The notes beneath the pieces were generated by a model. That model saw nothing but the letters and a program-made list of their open reading frames with translations, was not told the DNA's origin and searched no databases. The position numbers and the translations under genes were made by a program. Shown here one piece after another: positions 1 through 9,264 of a DNA stretch of 64,000 nucleotides (position 1 is its first letter; every line of letters starts with the position of its first letter). Location: NCBI RefSeq assembly GCF_003149085.1, contig NZ_QGDT01000005.1, forward strand, positions 186,001-250,000, in the 5' to 3' direction. This stretch comes from Dyadobacter jejuensis (GTDB taxonomy: Bacteria > Bacteroidota > Bacteroidia > Cytophagales > Spirosomataceae).

Positions 1-1924
1 CTTGCATTTTTCCAGTTCCGTCAATCATTTTATTAGATATCGCCTTTTGCCCGAAAATCAGGAATGGATTAAAAGGCCCTCCAATCAGAAGTTTATTAAC
101 TATGCGGGGTTGAAGCCCGGGGAATATACACTGGAAGTGGCGGTATCGAATGCCTTAAACGAATGGTCGGCTCCGCAGCAGCTGAACATCGTGATTAGTC
201 CTCCGTTCTGGAGAACGTTTTGGGCCTATCTACTTTATTTGGTTCTGATAGCGGTTGGCATTTATGTCGTGATTCAAGTTTTTCTTCGAATTCAAGGATT
301 ACAACACAAAGTCGCATTAGAACAGCTGGAGCTAGAAACAGGACAAAGAATTAGTGAAGCGAAGCTAACTTTTTTCTCGAATATATCCCATGAAATCAAA
401 ACCCCGGTAACCCTAATACTAGGGACGATCGAGCTGTTGAGCAAACAGATGAATGCCGGAGTAGGCGTTCGGGAAAAGCTTAATTTGGTGTTAAGGCAGT
501 CCAAAAAGATCTCTCAGCTGATCGACCAGGTGCAGGATTTTCAACGGGCCGATACCAACCTCTTACGTATGCATCCAGACACCTTTAGCTTCGATGCCTT
601 CGTAGCCGAATTGGTGGGCGATTATCAGGTAATGGCTTTGGCCGAGCAGAAAACCATAGAGGTGATTGCTGAGGATAGTGCTGAAATTTTTGTTCGGGCC
701 GATCCCGATAAAATGGAGAAAATTTTAAATAATTTATTAAGTAATGCCTTTAAACATACCAGTACAGGAGCCGTAATTCGGGTCCTATACCGAACAGATC
801 AACAACAACTTTTAATAACCGTCCACGACAATGGGAAGGGGATTCACCCCAAGGATCTTCCCCATATTTTAGAGCGATTCTATCAGTCCAAATACCACCA
901 GCAAGAATACGTAGGAGGGTCAGGGATTGGGTTAGCCTTTACCAAAGTGCTGGTAGAAATGCACTATGGGCAAATAGACATCGATAGTACTTTAGGTGTC
1001 GGAACGTCCGTTATGCTTCGCCTGCCGGTGGTGGCTGAGCCAGTAGACAGTCGGGAGCGGGAAGAAGAGACTATCCTTTTGAAAAATGAAGCAGCATACC
1101 AGCCTTCTACCATGGCTATGGCACCGTATGACCGGCAGCAGGTGGTTGCCGATAGCAGCTTTGCTGGAGCGACGGTGTTCTTAGCAGAGGATAACCCCGA
1201 CATGCGCACCTTTGTAGCGGAAGTGCTCGGAGATTTTTATCAGGTCAAGAGCTTTGGGAATGGCCAGGAATGTCTGGATGCTTTGGAGGAAGAGTGGCCC
1301 GATGTGATCATCAGTGATGTACTTATGCCGGTCTTGAATGGTTTTGAGCTTTGTAAGCGCGTCAAGGCCGATGTGTCTACGAGCCATATTCCCGTTATAC
1401 TGCTCACTGCTTGCATATCGGTGGACGACCAGATAACCGGGCTGAATCAGGGGGCGGATGGCTACATCAAAAAACCTTTCGATATTCAGCAGCTTATTTC
1501 TACCACCGATTCGGTATTGCGTACCCGCAAGCAAATACGCGAAAGGTTCGATTTGGGGCTTCCTTTACAATTGCAGAATACCAATGCCAAAGACCAAGTC
1601 TTTATGGAAAAACTATACCGTCTTATGGAGAGCAACCTCGATAACGAGAATCTGGATATCAGTGATTTTACTAAAGAACTTTACCTTAGCCGTACGCATT
1701 TGTATCAAAAAGTTAAGGCAATTACCAACCAAACACCATTTGACCTTTTGAAGACTTACAGGCTCAATAAGGCCGCCCAATACCTTTTGCAAGGGGAATA
1801 TTCTGTTAATGATGTGTATCTGATGACTGGTTTTAAAAGTAGGACGCATTTTAGCAAGGCCTTTAAGGAGGCTTTTGGCACCTCGCCGGGGAAATATGCA
1901 AAGGCTCAACCTACTTCGGAATAA
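1..1924 (+). CDS. Hybrid two-component system regulator (HTCS), 5' truncated by window edge
   Basis: The protein senses a glycan breakdown product in the periplasm and activates polysaccharide-utilization genes. The visible 640 residues show the end of a Y_Y_Y domain (about 1-66), one membrane segment (about 72-95), a HisKA domain with phospho-acceptor His130 in SNISHEIKTP, a HATPase domain (about 225-345; NNLLSNAFKHT and GSGIGLAF), a receiver domain (about 392-505) with Asp439 in IISDVLMP, and a C-terminal AraC helix-turn-helix (about 540-635). The Reg_prop propeller expected upstream lies outside the window, so the real start is not visible. It ends convergently with the GH110/sulfatase unit and is a natural candidate to control the surrounding sulfatase and glycosidase genes, but its target is inferred from position only. 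Confidence 0.95.
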   Translation, partial: LHFSSSVNHFIRYRLLPENQEWIKRPSNQKFINYAGLKPGEYTLEVAVSNALNEWSAPQQLNIVISPPFWRTFWAYLLYLVLIAVGIYVVIQVFLRIQGLQHKVALEQLELETGQRISEAKLTFFSNISHEIKTPVTLILGTIELLSKQMNAGVGVREKLNLVLRQSKKISQLIDQVQDFQRADTNLLRMHPDTFSFDAFVAELVGDYQVMALAEQKTIEVIAEDSAEIFVRADPDKMEKILNNLLSNAFKHTSTGAVIRVLYRTDQQQLLITVHDNGKGIHPKDLPHILERFYQSKYHQQEYVGGSGIGLAFTKVLVEMHYGQIDIDSTLGVGTSVMLRLPVVAEPVDSREREEETILLKNEAAYQPSTMAMAPYDRQQVVADSSFAGATVFLAEDNPDMRTFVAEVLGDFYQVKSFGNGQECLDALEEEWPDVIISDVLMPVLNGFELCKRVKADVSTSHIPVILLTACISVDDQITGLNQGADGYIKKPFDIQQLISTTDSVLRTRKQIRERFDLGLPLQLQNTNAKDQVFMEKLYRLMESNLDNENLDISDFTKELYLSRTHLYQKVKAITNQTPFDLLKTYRLNKAAQYLLQGEYSVNDVYLMTGFKSRTHFSKAFKEAFGTSPGKYAKAQPTSE

Positions 1925-2146
1925 ATATCTAAATGAGTTGAGCCTTTTTGCTGTCAAAATGAATCAATTTTAAAGCCTGTCGAAGGATTTCGGTCTACGT
2001 GTATTTTTTAAACAATGGATTGTCAGTAGCTTACAATAAAAAAATACATTTCGAAAGGTCCTATCACGCTCTGAGTGATCAATGTGACACGCTACTTTAA
2101 ACGTCAATTAAATTGTTTTTTTATGAAATAAAATTACCCCACTGGA

Positions 2147-2334
2147 GGAGCGGCGATATTCATCATTTAATATGCCGCTCCTAAGGAGCTGAAATATGCA
2201 ATTGAAAAATAATTTCTATTCATATGTCGCCACGCTGTGGCTTGCATAGCGGCTCGATAGGAACGAAATAATATTTTTTCGACCAATCCTCGACCCTTCA
2301 TTTCTCCACTCGCCTTATGCCCGTCTCTTAGGGC
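2147..2334. repeat. Cluster of short palindromic repeats between convergent genes
   Basis: Three related units lie in the 550-bp space between the HTCS and GH110 ends. Each has the form ATATG, a C/G-rich palindrome with a 3-8 nt loop, then a T/A-rich spacer: GCTCC-TAA-GGAGC at 2177-2189, GCCAC-GCT-GTGGC at 2229-2241 and GCCC-N8-GGGC at 2319-2334. A partner arm GGAGCGGC at 2147-2154 pairs with the first unit (GCCGCTCC at 2174-2181). This resembles the degenerate ATATGTCGCYCC-type intergenic repeats scattered in many Bacteroidota genomes. No transposase is present. Nothing else is recognisable in 1925-2476. Confidence 0.55.
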
Positions 2335-2476
2335 GATATCGGTTTTCTGGGCTGCTAGAATCATTTTCTATTAATGTATTGCATCACTGTGGTTTTCTAT
2401 GTAGCTACCATTGACCTAATTTGTAATCAATTGACTATTAGTATATTAAAAATGTCGCCTTGAGATAGCTAAGGGT

Positions 2477-4387
2477 TTAGTTAAATAAGGGTGCCTGTAT
2501 GGAGGGATCGTCGCTAGAGAGTATTTGAGTCGCTTTACCGGTATAAGTATTGTCCTTGAAAAGCACCTCTTTAGAGGTTTTAACAACCACGGCCGGGTTC
2601 TCCGGGAATTTCTGAGGGAAGGTCCCAGAGTTTGTAATCTTATTTTTTTCAAACCTCAAATTTTCAGTATTGGAAACTTCGAGAATAAGGTTGTCAAACT
2701 GTTCGAAAGTATTGCCGTGAATATCAATATTTCGGAAGGCGATATGCTCCGATTCGTCGTCGGTCACCAGCCGGATCACCCCTCGGTTAAACCCACTGTG
2801 TTGACAATCCTTAAAGGTATTGTTGGTGATGCTGATATTAGCGCCGCTGCCTGACTCAAACCAGCTCCCACTCTCCACGGGGATAAGAATGGCCTCCATT
2901 TCGGTGCTGAAAAAATTCCCCTCTACCACCGTCTTCTTCGGTGTAGAAAGTAGCAGTCCACGAGCCCGGTTATTGCTGATGGTGCAGTTCTGTACCAAAA
3001 CCTCCGGATAGGCATCGAGGTTCTCTAATAAGTCCCCAGGTTGAATGCGCGTGTCTAATTTATCTTTGAACTTGATAATATGATAGCGCCCGTTTATTTT
3101 TTGTACCGACTCCACCGTATTTTTGGCATAGGCATCAAAAGATTCGTTGAGCCGTATCAGGCCTATGCTGTCTCCCGGTTTTCCAAGAACAAAGTTTTGT
3201 TGTTGGAAATGTCCTATCCGCACGCCTAAGGTATACGGGTCCAGTTGCTCAACCACCTCTTCGTAGGTGCCATGGATGTTACTGGCGTCGTCGAGCTGAT
3301 TGTTAAACACACAATTTCGGATCGAAATTTTGCCCCTACAGCCTACAAAATGGGTGGCGTCGGCGGTGGTAGAAACCATCCGGTTGCCAGATGGGCGCAC
3401 ATTGAAAGCGTCTAAAGTAAGGTCACTGGAGTTTTCGGCGATCAGCCCCATACCCCCTGCATGATGTACCGTTACGTTTGTGGCATTGAAAGTTTCGCAG
3501 TTCAGGACACGGAAAGCAGGAGCCACCCGGTTGCTGGCCTGATCCCCCTTGCCTACCAATATCATGCCTATAGGAGGGAGTTTCTTGGCATGGTTGAATA
3601 TCCTTACCAGCCCTGGCTCTAGTTCTTTGGCTATCAACCGCTCTTGGGTACCATAAGGATGGGTTTTTTCACTCTTAAAATCCTGTGAGTATTTGTATTT
3701 CAGGGACTGTGTATTTCTGGTTATGGCCGATTTGGATAGGTTGGTAAGGGGAGTATAGTCCTCTGTATCGAATGCTATGGCCTTGCGTTTTGGGTCATAA
3801 AGGATGGACTGCCCTATGCTGTGCTCATAATATTCTTTTAGGAATATCAATTGATCGTTGCGTATGGCATAGGGGTATTCCGTGCCTATCTTGATATCAA
3901 AAGTCTTGTTAGCAACATCTTGTGCCACTACTAGGGCTTCACTATTAAAGGGTGTCTGCCAGTCTATACTGAGGTTTTTGATGCTGATATTTTTGCTGTC
4001 GGTAATCAAAAAAGGAACCATTAGCCCATGGAAAATAAATGTAGAACCCTGCCCGTCGATGGTAAGGTTTTCCTGACGATCGATGGGAAAAGCCGTTCTA
4101 GTCAGTACATTATCATGATTAGAAATAAAGACAAAGGATTCATAGCCCTTGTCGGGGTAGAAATGATAAGTACCCTTTTGGAATTTAATCTCCCGTATAG
4201 AGCCTTTTTTTGCAGACAATATGCTTTTTAACACTTCGGGAGTGGCGTCGTCTCCAATGTCGGTCGTGAAGTAGACCCTGTCCGCGACAGTAGCGAATCC
4301 TTTGAGGCCAAGGCCGAAAAGCGCTAAGAATAGGACCATCAGTAATTTAATCGATTGGTTAGGCATAGGAATGGATGATAATAACAA
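2477..4387 (-). CDS. GH110-family alpha-1,3-galactosidase (right-handed beta-helix), exported
   Basis: Exo-enzyme family releasing alpha-1,3-linked galactose; known members act on blood-group B or alpha-galactosyl ends and, in marine bacteria, on carrageenan-derived galactobiose. The 636-residue length is normal for the family. A signal peptide (best read from Met8; mature start near FATVADRVYF) is followed by beta-helix coils with the family-typical FYP, SIKNLSIDW and HHAGGMGLIAENS stretches. The likely catalytic carboxylates are Asp343 in TTADATHF and Asp366/Asp367 in LDDASNIHG. The gene starts 21 bp after a sulfatase on the same strand, so the two are probably one transcript. Desulfation would expose its galactosyl substrate. 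The family call is from remembered motifs; specificity (D-galactose, or an L-galactose variant) is open. Confidence 0.85.
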   Translation of the reverse strand: MLLSSIPMPNQSIKLLMVLFLALFGLGLKGFATVADRVYFTTDIGDDATPEVLKSILSAKKGSIREIKFQKGTYHFYPDKGYESFVFISNHDNVLTRTAFPIDRQENLTIDGQGSTFIFHGLMVPFLITDSKNISIKNLSIDWQTPFNSEALVVAQDVANKTFDIKIGTEYPYAIRNDQLIFLKEYYEHSIGQSILYDPKRKAIAFDTEDYTPLTNLSKSAITRNTQSLKYKYSQDFKSEKTHPYGTQERLIAKELEPGLVRIFNHAKKLPPIGMILVGKGDQASNRVAPAFRVLNCETFNATNVTVHHAGGMGLIAENSSDLTLDAFNVRPSGNRMVSTTADATHFVGCRGKISIRNCVFNNQLDDASNIHGTYEEVVEQLDPYTLGVRIGHFQQQNFVLGKPGDSIGLIRLNESFDAYAKNTVESVQKINGRYHIIKFKDKLDTRIQPGDLLENLDAYPEVLVQNCTISNNRARGLLLSTPKKTVVEGNFFSTEMEAILIPVESGSWFESGSGANISITNNTFKDCQHSGFNRGVIRLVTDDESEHIAFRNIDIHGNTFEQFDNLILEVSNTENLRFEKNKITNSGTFPQKFPENPAVVVKTSKEVLFKDNTYTGKATQILSSDDPSIQAPLFN

Positions 4388-4408
4388 ATAATTGAGTTAA
4401 AGGAGCTA

Positions 4409-5854
4409 TTAAGGCATTGGGAACAGCGTGGAGTGTTGGTGCTCGTTACGCATGATTTCTTTTACTTTCTTGACGATATCGGGGTGTGCACTGGCAATAT
4501 TATTCTTCTCGGCTTCGTCTACCGACAAGTTGTACAATTCGAGTTTTGTGTCACCAGTTTTATCATAATCATAAACCACCCCTTTCCATTGGCCCATCCT
4601 TACGGCTTTTCTACCCCCATTGGCCGGGAATTCCCAGTAGAGGTGATCGTGCTTTTTTTGCCTTCCCTTCCCCGTCAGGGTAGGTAAAATGGATAGGCCA
4701 TCGGTACTTACTTTTTTAACTCCTGCCATATCGGCGAAAGTGGGCTTCATATCCCAGAAGGCCGAGATATGGTCCGAAACCGTATTGGGTTTAATTTGGT
4801 TGGGCCATACCGCAATAAACGGGCAGCGAATACCCCCTTCGTAGAGGTCTCTTTTCACGCCTCTCAGCCCTCCCGCTCCGTTAAAGAATTCGGGATCGCT
4901 GCCCCCTTCTTGGGCTGGTCCGTTGTCGCTGGTGAATATCACCAGAGTATTGTCTGCGATCCCTAATTCGTTCAGTTTATCCATGATTTGCCCCACATAA
5001 AGGTCCAGACGGCTCACCATGGTGGCATATACGGCGTGTGGTTCGGTCTGGGAGGCATATTTCTCCAACTGGATGTCGGGGCCATAGTCCGATAGGTAAC
5101 TTTCTGGCATCACAAACGGTTTGTCCTCCTTAAATTGGCCTTTGTATTTTTGATAAACAGAATCGTTGGGTGAGATGATTTCGGCATGAGGAAGCACGAA
5201 CGGTACGTAGGCGAAGAAGGGTTTATCCTTATGGTTGGTAATAAACTGAAGCGTGGCCTCCTGGATCATGTCTGGAGCATAGGTAACCTTATTGGTATAG
5301 TCGTTACCTTTTAGAAAATCCTTTTCCTGGTTATGCCATAGGTAGGTCGGGAAATAACGATGGGCTTGTCTTTGGCAGTTGTAGCCATAGAACTCGTCGA
5401 AGCCTTGCTGATTGGGGTCTCCTTCGGTGCCTATAAACCCTAGGCCCCACTTTCCAAATGCGCCTGTGGCATACCCTGCTCGCTGAAGTACCTCTGCTAT
5501 GGTTTCCGCCTTTCCGGGCAAGGGGACCTGGCCTTCAGGCTTGGCCTCCTTGTTGCCCCTTATGGGCGTATGACCCGTATGTTGGCCCGTCATCAGCGAC
5601 GACCGGGAAGGGGCACATACAGAGGACCCGCTATAGTGTTGGGTAAATCGGATACCTTGCTTCGCCAGCTTGTCGATGTTGGGGGTGCTGAATTTTTGTT
5701 GTCCATAACAGCTCAAATCACCATAACCGAGATCGTCGGCTAATATATAGATGATATTGGGTTTCTGATTGGACTGGGCTTGTGCACCTATGTTGACTAA
5801 AGCCAGCACGGTTAACAAATGAAAAACTCTGAAAATTGGATTAAAATGGTGCAT
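4409..5854 (-). CDS. S1-family formylglycine sulfatase, exported
   Basis: Type I sulfatase of 481 residues removing sulfate esters from a glycan. It has a signal peptide (about 1-26), the metal-binding ILADDLGYGD stretch, and the maturation motif with Cys80 in VCAPSRSSLMTG, where Cys becomes formylglycine. The GKWGLG and FTSDNGPA motifs complete the alkaline-phosphatase-type active site. No maturase (anSME or FGE) gene is in the window. It leads a two-gene minus-strand unit with GH110 and is divergent from the four-sulfatase array. It resembles arylsulfatase-A-like S1 groups that desulfate galactose-4-sulfate or related sugars, but subfamily and sulfate position cannot be settled by eye. Confidence 0.93.
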   Translation of the reverse strand: MHHFNPIFRVFHLLTVLALVNIGAQAQSNQKPNIIYILADDLGYGDLSCYGQQKFSTPNIDKLAKQGIRFTQHYSGSSVCAPSRSSLMTGQHTGHTPIRGNKEAKPEGQVPLPGKAETIAEVLQRAGYATGAFGKWGLGFIGTEGDPNQQGFDEFYGYNCQRQAHRYFPTYLWHNQEKDFLKGNDYTNKVTYAPDMIQEATLQFITNHKDKPFFAYVPFVLPHAEIISPNDSVYQKYKGQFKEDKPFVMPESYLSDYGPDIQLEKYASQTEPHAVYATMVSRLDLYVGQIMDKLNELGIADNTLVIFTSDNGPAQEGGSDPEFFNGAGGLRGVKRDLYEGGIRCPFIAVWPNQIKPNTVSDHISAFWDMKPTFADMAGVKKVSTDGLSILPTLTGKGRQKKHDHLYWEFPANGGRKAVRMGQWKGVVYDYDKTGDTKLELYNLSVDEAEKNNIASAHPDIVKKVKEIMRNEHQHSTLFPMP

Positions 5855-6064
5855 GGGTAGTTAAGAATGACGCTGTTTTACTGAATTTGAAGGCCTATTT
5901 TTGCTATAGGCCATGCACTTGGGTATTCCTCGCCATCGATGCTTATCGGAATTGGCATCGTATGGCTTATGAAATATGTATGGCTACAAAACTCTAAAGA
6001 AAATAGGTGTCTAGCGTATTCTGTTGTCCTTAAAATGTTGTTTTGCGTATTTATTCTATAAAAA

Positions 6065-6095
6065 TTGATGGGTTCTCGGTAGTAAACTATCTTTG
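6065..6095 (+). promoter_or_regulatory. Predicted Bacteroidota-type promoter of the sulfatase array
   Basis: A TTG at 6065-6067, a 20-bp spacer and TATCTTTG at 6088-6095 match the -33/-7 consensus (TTTG...TAnnTTTG). It would give a leader of about 210 nt before 6312. The rest of the divergent space 5855-6311 is A/T-rich without credible genes. Confidence 0.45.
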
Positions 6096-6311
6096 CTGGG
6101 CTTGAAATAGGGGAGTAGAAATTCAGATTTGACTCATTTACAGGGAAGTTTACTGAGGAATACAAAGGAAGTACGTAGGGGTACAAATATGAAAGGCCTT
6201 GGCTTTACCTTTAATGTCGCTATCCAAATAGGAAGTATAGGAGTATTGAAATATAATATTAAACTAAAGTAATGTGCGTGTTCTTTTTTAGATATGAATT
6301 TTTTAGTGAGA

Positions 6312-7832
6312 ATGAAACTAATCCATCTTAAAAGTCTTTTAGTTGGGCTGTTCATCGTAAGCTGCCCTGCTTTTATACATGCGGAAAAAAGGCCCAAGAA
6401 GCCTAACATAATTTTTATACTAGTCGATGATCTAGGATATGCCGACGTGGGTTTTAACGGTTCCAAATGGTTCGAAACTCCGGCGATGGATGCCCTCGCC
6501 AGGCAAAGCCTGGTGCTGGATAATGCCTATATGTATCCTACTTGCTCTCCCTCTCGAACGGCCTTCTTTACGGGTAAGCAATCCTTTAGGACCGGTGTGT
6601 ATACGGTACCCGTCTTAGAAACTGGAACCGACCAAGAGAATATTTTTTCTCGCTGGACGGTCGAAAAGAAGCATACTCTTTTTTCGGTGCCTTTGGCCGA
6701 GGCTGGCTACCAGGCCATTCATCTGGGCAAGTGGCATATTGTGGGCCCCGACCCACTTCATGAGTTACAGTTGGAGTTCCCTCTTAAGGAAAAGCTAACA
6801 CAACCTCAACCTGGCGATTTTAGCTGGGTGGCTGCCCATAAGTCCAAGGCCATTCAGGAATATTATCCTCAAGGTCGGGGATTTGTGAAGAACGTAGGGG
6901 GAACCTATCGGGGTGATCCTGCCCTAGAAGCCGGTGGCTATAAGAGTGAAACCATGGGCTACCACGCCCCCTTTAGCAATCCATTTATCGAGCCTAAGCC
7001 CACCGATTCCTGGCTAACCGATCGGCTGACCGACGAAGCCTTGGAATTTATGGAACAGTATAAAGATTCCTCTTTCTTCGTCAACCTGCATTATTATGCC
7101 GTTCACAGACCTATTACCAGCCGTAGCCAAACGCTGATGGATAAGTATATGGGAAAAGAGGGGGATGCCGTGACCGGACAAGGACTGGGCCCACGGCGCA
7201 AGGAAATGGCCGCTTACGCTACGATGGTCGAATCGGTAGATCAAAACTTACAACGGATCCTCGATTTTCTTGACGCCGAAGGCCTCCGCCAGAATAGCGT
7301 CATCATTCTCACTTCCGATAATGGCTATAACGGTGGTCAGAGTAGCAACGATTTGATGCGCGGCTCGAAGGGGTATATTTACGAAGGAGGCATTCGGGTT
7401 CCGGCGCTGATTAACTGGCCAGGGCAAGTGGAGCCTCGTAGGAGCCAAGTGCCTATCACAGTGTTCGATTATTACCCTACATTCCTGGACCTAGCCGGTG
7501 TTGACAATTATACTGGCCAGCTGGATGGTCATTCCTTAACCTCCTTGTTTAAAAAGGATGATCGTAAACTACAAAAAAGAAATATTTATTGGCACTTGGC
7601 CAGTCAATATAAACATGGCACCTGCTCGGTAATACGAAGTGGCCCCTATAAGCTTATTCAGTTTTTGGCCAGTGGGGAGCTAGAGCTCTACGATTTGGCT
7701 CAGGACCCTCTGGAATCGGACAATTTGGTAACGAAAGAGCCTTTGCTTACCAAACGGTTATTGGCCGATCTGGTCCACTGGAGGCAAAGCAATGCCGTGC
7801 CCTTACCTCCTAATGCTGCCTTGAAATATTAA
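6312..7832 (+). CDS. S1-family formylglycine sulfatase, exported (array member 1)
   Basis: Secreted sulfatase of 506 residues. An ATG at 6294 is also possible, but the start at 6312 gives a standard signal peptide (KLIHLKSLLVGLFIVSC) ending near FIHA. The metal-binding FILVDDLGYAD and the maturation motif TCSPSRTAFFTG (Cys78 from this start) are intact, as are GKWH and LTSDNGY. The first of four sulfatases in a row on this strand, with 31 bp to the next, so probably one operon for a multiply sulfated glycan. Sulfate position is unknown. Confidence 0.92.
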   Translation: MKLIHLKSLLVGLFIVSCPAFIHAEKRPKKPNIIFILVDDLGYADVGFNGSKWFETPAMDALARQSLVLDNAYMYPTCSPSRTAFFTGKQSFRTGVYTVPVLETGTDQENIFSRWTVEKKHTLFSVPLAEAGYQAIHLGKWHIVGPDPLHELQLEFPLKEKLTQPQPGDFSWVAAHKSKAIQEYYPQGRGFVKNVGGTYRGDPALEAGGYKSETMGYHAPFSNPFIEPKPTDSWLTDRLTDEALEFMEQYKDSSFFVNLHYYAVHRPITSRSQTLMDKYMGKEGDAVTGQGLGPRRKEMAAYATMVESVDQNLQRILDFLDAEGLRQNSVIILTSDNGYNGGQSSNDLMRGSKGYIYEGGIRVPALINWPGQVEPRRSQVPITVFDYYPTFLDLAGVDNYTGQLDGHSLTSLFKKDDRKLQKRNIYWHLASQYKHGTCSVIRSGPYKLIQFLASGELELYDLAQDPLESDNLVTKEPLLTKRLLADLVHWRQSNAVPLPPNAALKY

Positions 7833-7863
7833 TAGATCTATAAAAATGACCGGAATACGCTGT

Positions 7864-9210
7864 ATGAAATATTGGAAGTTAAGTCTTCTAGTTGTTTGCT
7901 TGATGGGAAGCCTAAAGGGTATGGCCCAGCAAAAACCTAATATTGTATTGTTTTTTGTGGATGACATGGGCTGGGCGGATCTAGGCTTTAGGAACCCTGT
8001 TTTTGAAACTCCCAATATCGACAAGCTCAAGAAGGAGGGAATGAGTTTTGAAAGAGCCTATATATCTACCCCTACATGTAGCCCAAGCAGAGCCTCTCTG
8101 CTGACGGGTAAGGAACCGGTACGGTTTCAAATGGTACGTCATATTCCGGAAGGTAAAGCCTATAATTTTGATGAGAATGGACGAACCCAAGAGGAATTTC
8201 ACCTATGGGAGAAGGATCCGGTACAGATGCCATCTCGAAACTGGTTGCCGCTTTCAGAAATCACTTATGCCGAAAGGTTAAAACAATACGGATACTATAA
8301 TATGTTTATAGGTAAGTGGCATCTGGGCAGCGAAGCGTATCATCCCATCAAGCAAGGCTTCGACGCCCAGATTGGCGCTAGTAACTTTGGGCATCCCAAA
8401 AGCTACTATCAGCCCTTTTTTAAGCAAAACAATCCACTGGCTGATAGTTCCGATGGTTCCTACCTGACGGATGTACTTACCGAAAAGACACAAGATTTTA
8501 TCGCCGATTACAAGGAGTCTAAGCCCTTTATGCTCACATTATGGTATTATACCGTACATGGGCCTCATATAGGGCGGAAGGACCTGGTCGAGAAATTTAA
8601 GGCCAGGGGGTTAGAAGGTAAATATGCTGAATATGCGGCGATGGTAGCGGCGATGGATGAGTCCATCGGAAAGATCCGGCAATCCTTAGTCGATAAAGGT
8701 ATTGCCGATAATACCGTCATCTTATTTTTGTCGGATCAAGGCGGATATTTTACCAATAGTCCCTTAAGTGGGGGTAAAACCGGGGGGAATACCCTCGGCG
8801 AGGGAGGGGCGCGCGTACCCTTGCTGATGTATTATCCAGGCGTGACCAAGCCAAATTCCGAAACTTCGGTTCCCGTTCAGTCTATCGATTTGTATCCTAC
8901 CCTGATAGAAATTGCCTCTGGGAAAAAATGTGAGGACAAGCAGATTAATGGAGTTAGCTTAATGCCCCTGGTGAAGGGCAAAAAACTGAAGAGTCGAAAT
9001 CTATACTTTTTCAGGAGTTATGAGGATCAATATGCCGCCGTTATCAGTGGCGACTGGAAGTTGGTCAAGTATCATAGTGGACGATACGACCTGTTTAACA
9101 TCGCCAAGGATATTTCGGAAAAGAATAATCTGTATGGTACGAATCAAAAAGAAGAAAGCAAGCTAAAATCGGAATTGGCCAATTGGGAAAAATCGGTGGT
9201 AGTTCAATGA
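7864..9210 (+). CDS. S1-family formylglycine sulfatase, exported (array member 2)
   Basis: Secreted sulfatase of 448 residues. The start at 7864 is preferred over 7846 because the signal peptide (KYWKLSLLVVCLMGSLKG, cleavage near GMAQ) begins there. Active-site features are VLFFVDDMGWAD, the maturation motif TCSPSRASLLTG (Cys72), GKWHLGS and FLSDQGG, with Gln replacing the more common Asn after Asp (SDQG). It is on the short side for the family. It sits in tandem with its neighbours but is clearly divergent from them, which suggests separate sulfate positions rather than simple duplicates. Confidence 0.92.
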   Translation: MKYWKLSLLVVCLMGSLKGMAQQKPNIVLFFVDDMGWADLGFRNPVFETPNIDKLKKEGMSFERAYISTPTCSPSRASLLTGKEPVRFQMVRHIPEGKAYNFDENGRTQEEFHLWEKDPVQMPSRNWLPLSEITYAERLKQYGYYNMFIGKWHLGSEAYHPIKQGFDAQIGASNFGHPKSYYQPFFKQNNPLADSSDGSYLTDVLTEKTQDFIADYKESKPFMLTLWYYTVHGPHIGRKDLVEKFKARGLEGKYAEYAAMVAAMDESIGKIRQSLVDKGIADNTVILFLSDQGGYFTNSPLSGGKTGGNTLGEGGARVPLLMYYPGVTKPNSETSVPVQSIDLYPTLIEIASGKKCEDKQINGVSLMPLVKGKKLKSRNLYFFRSYEDQYAAVISGDWKLVKYHSGRYDLFNIAKDISEKNNLYGTNQKEESKLKSELANWEKSVVVQ

Positions 9211-9264
9211 GCAAATACCTATGACTGGTTCAGGGGTAATGGCTAATCTTAAAATATATAAACT

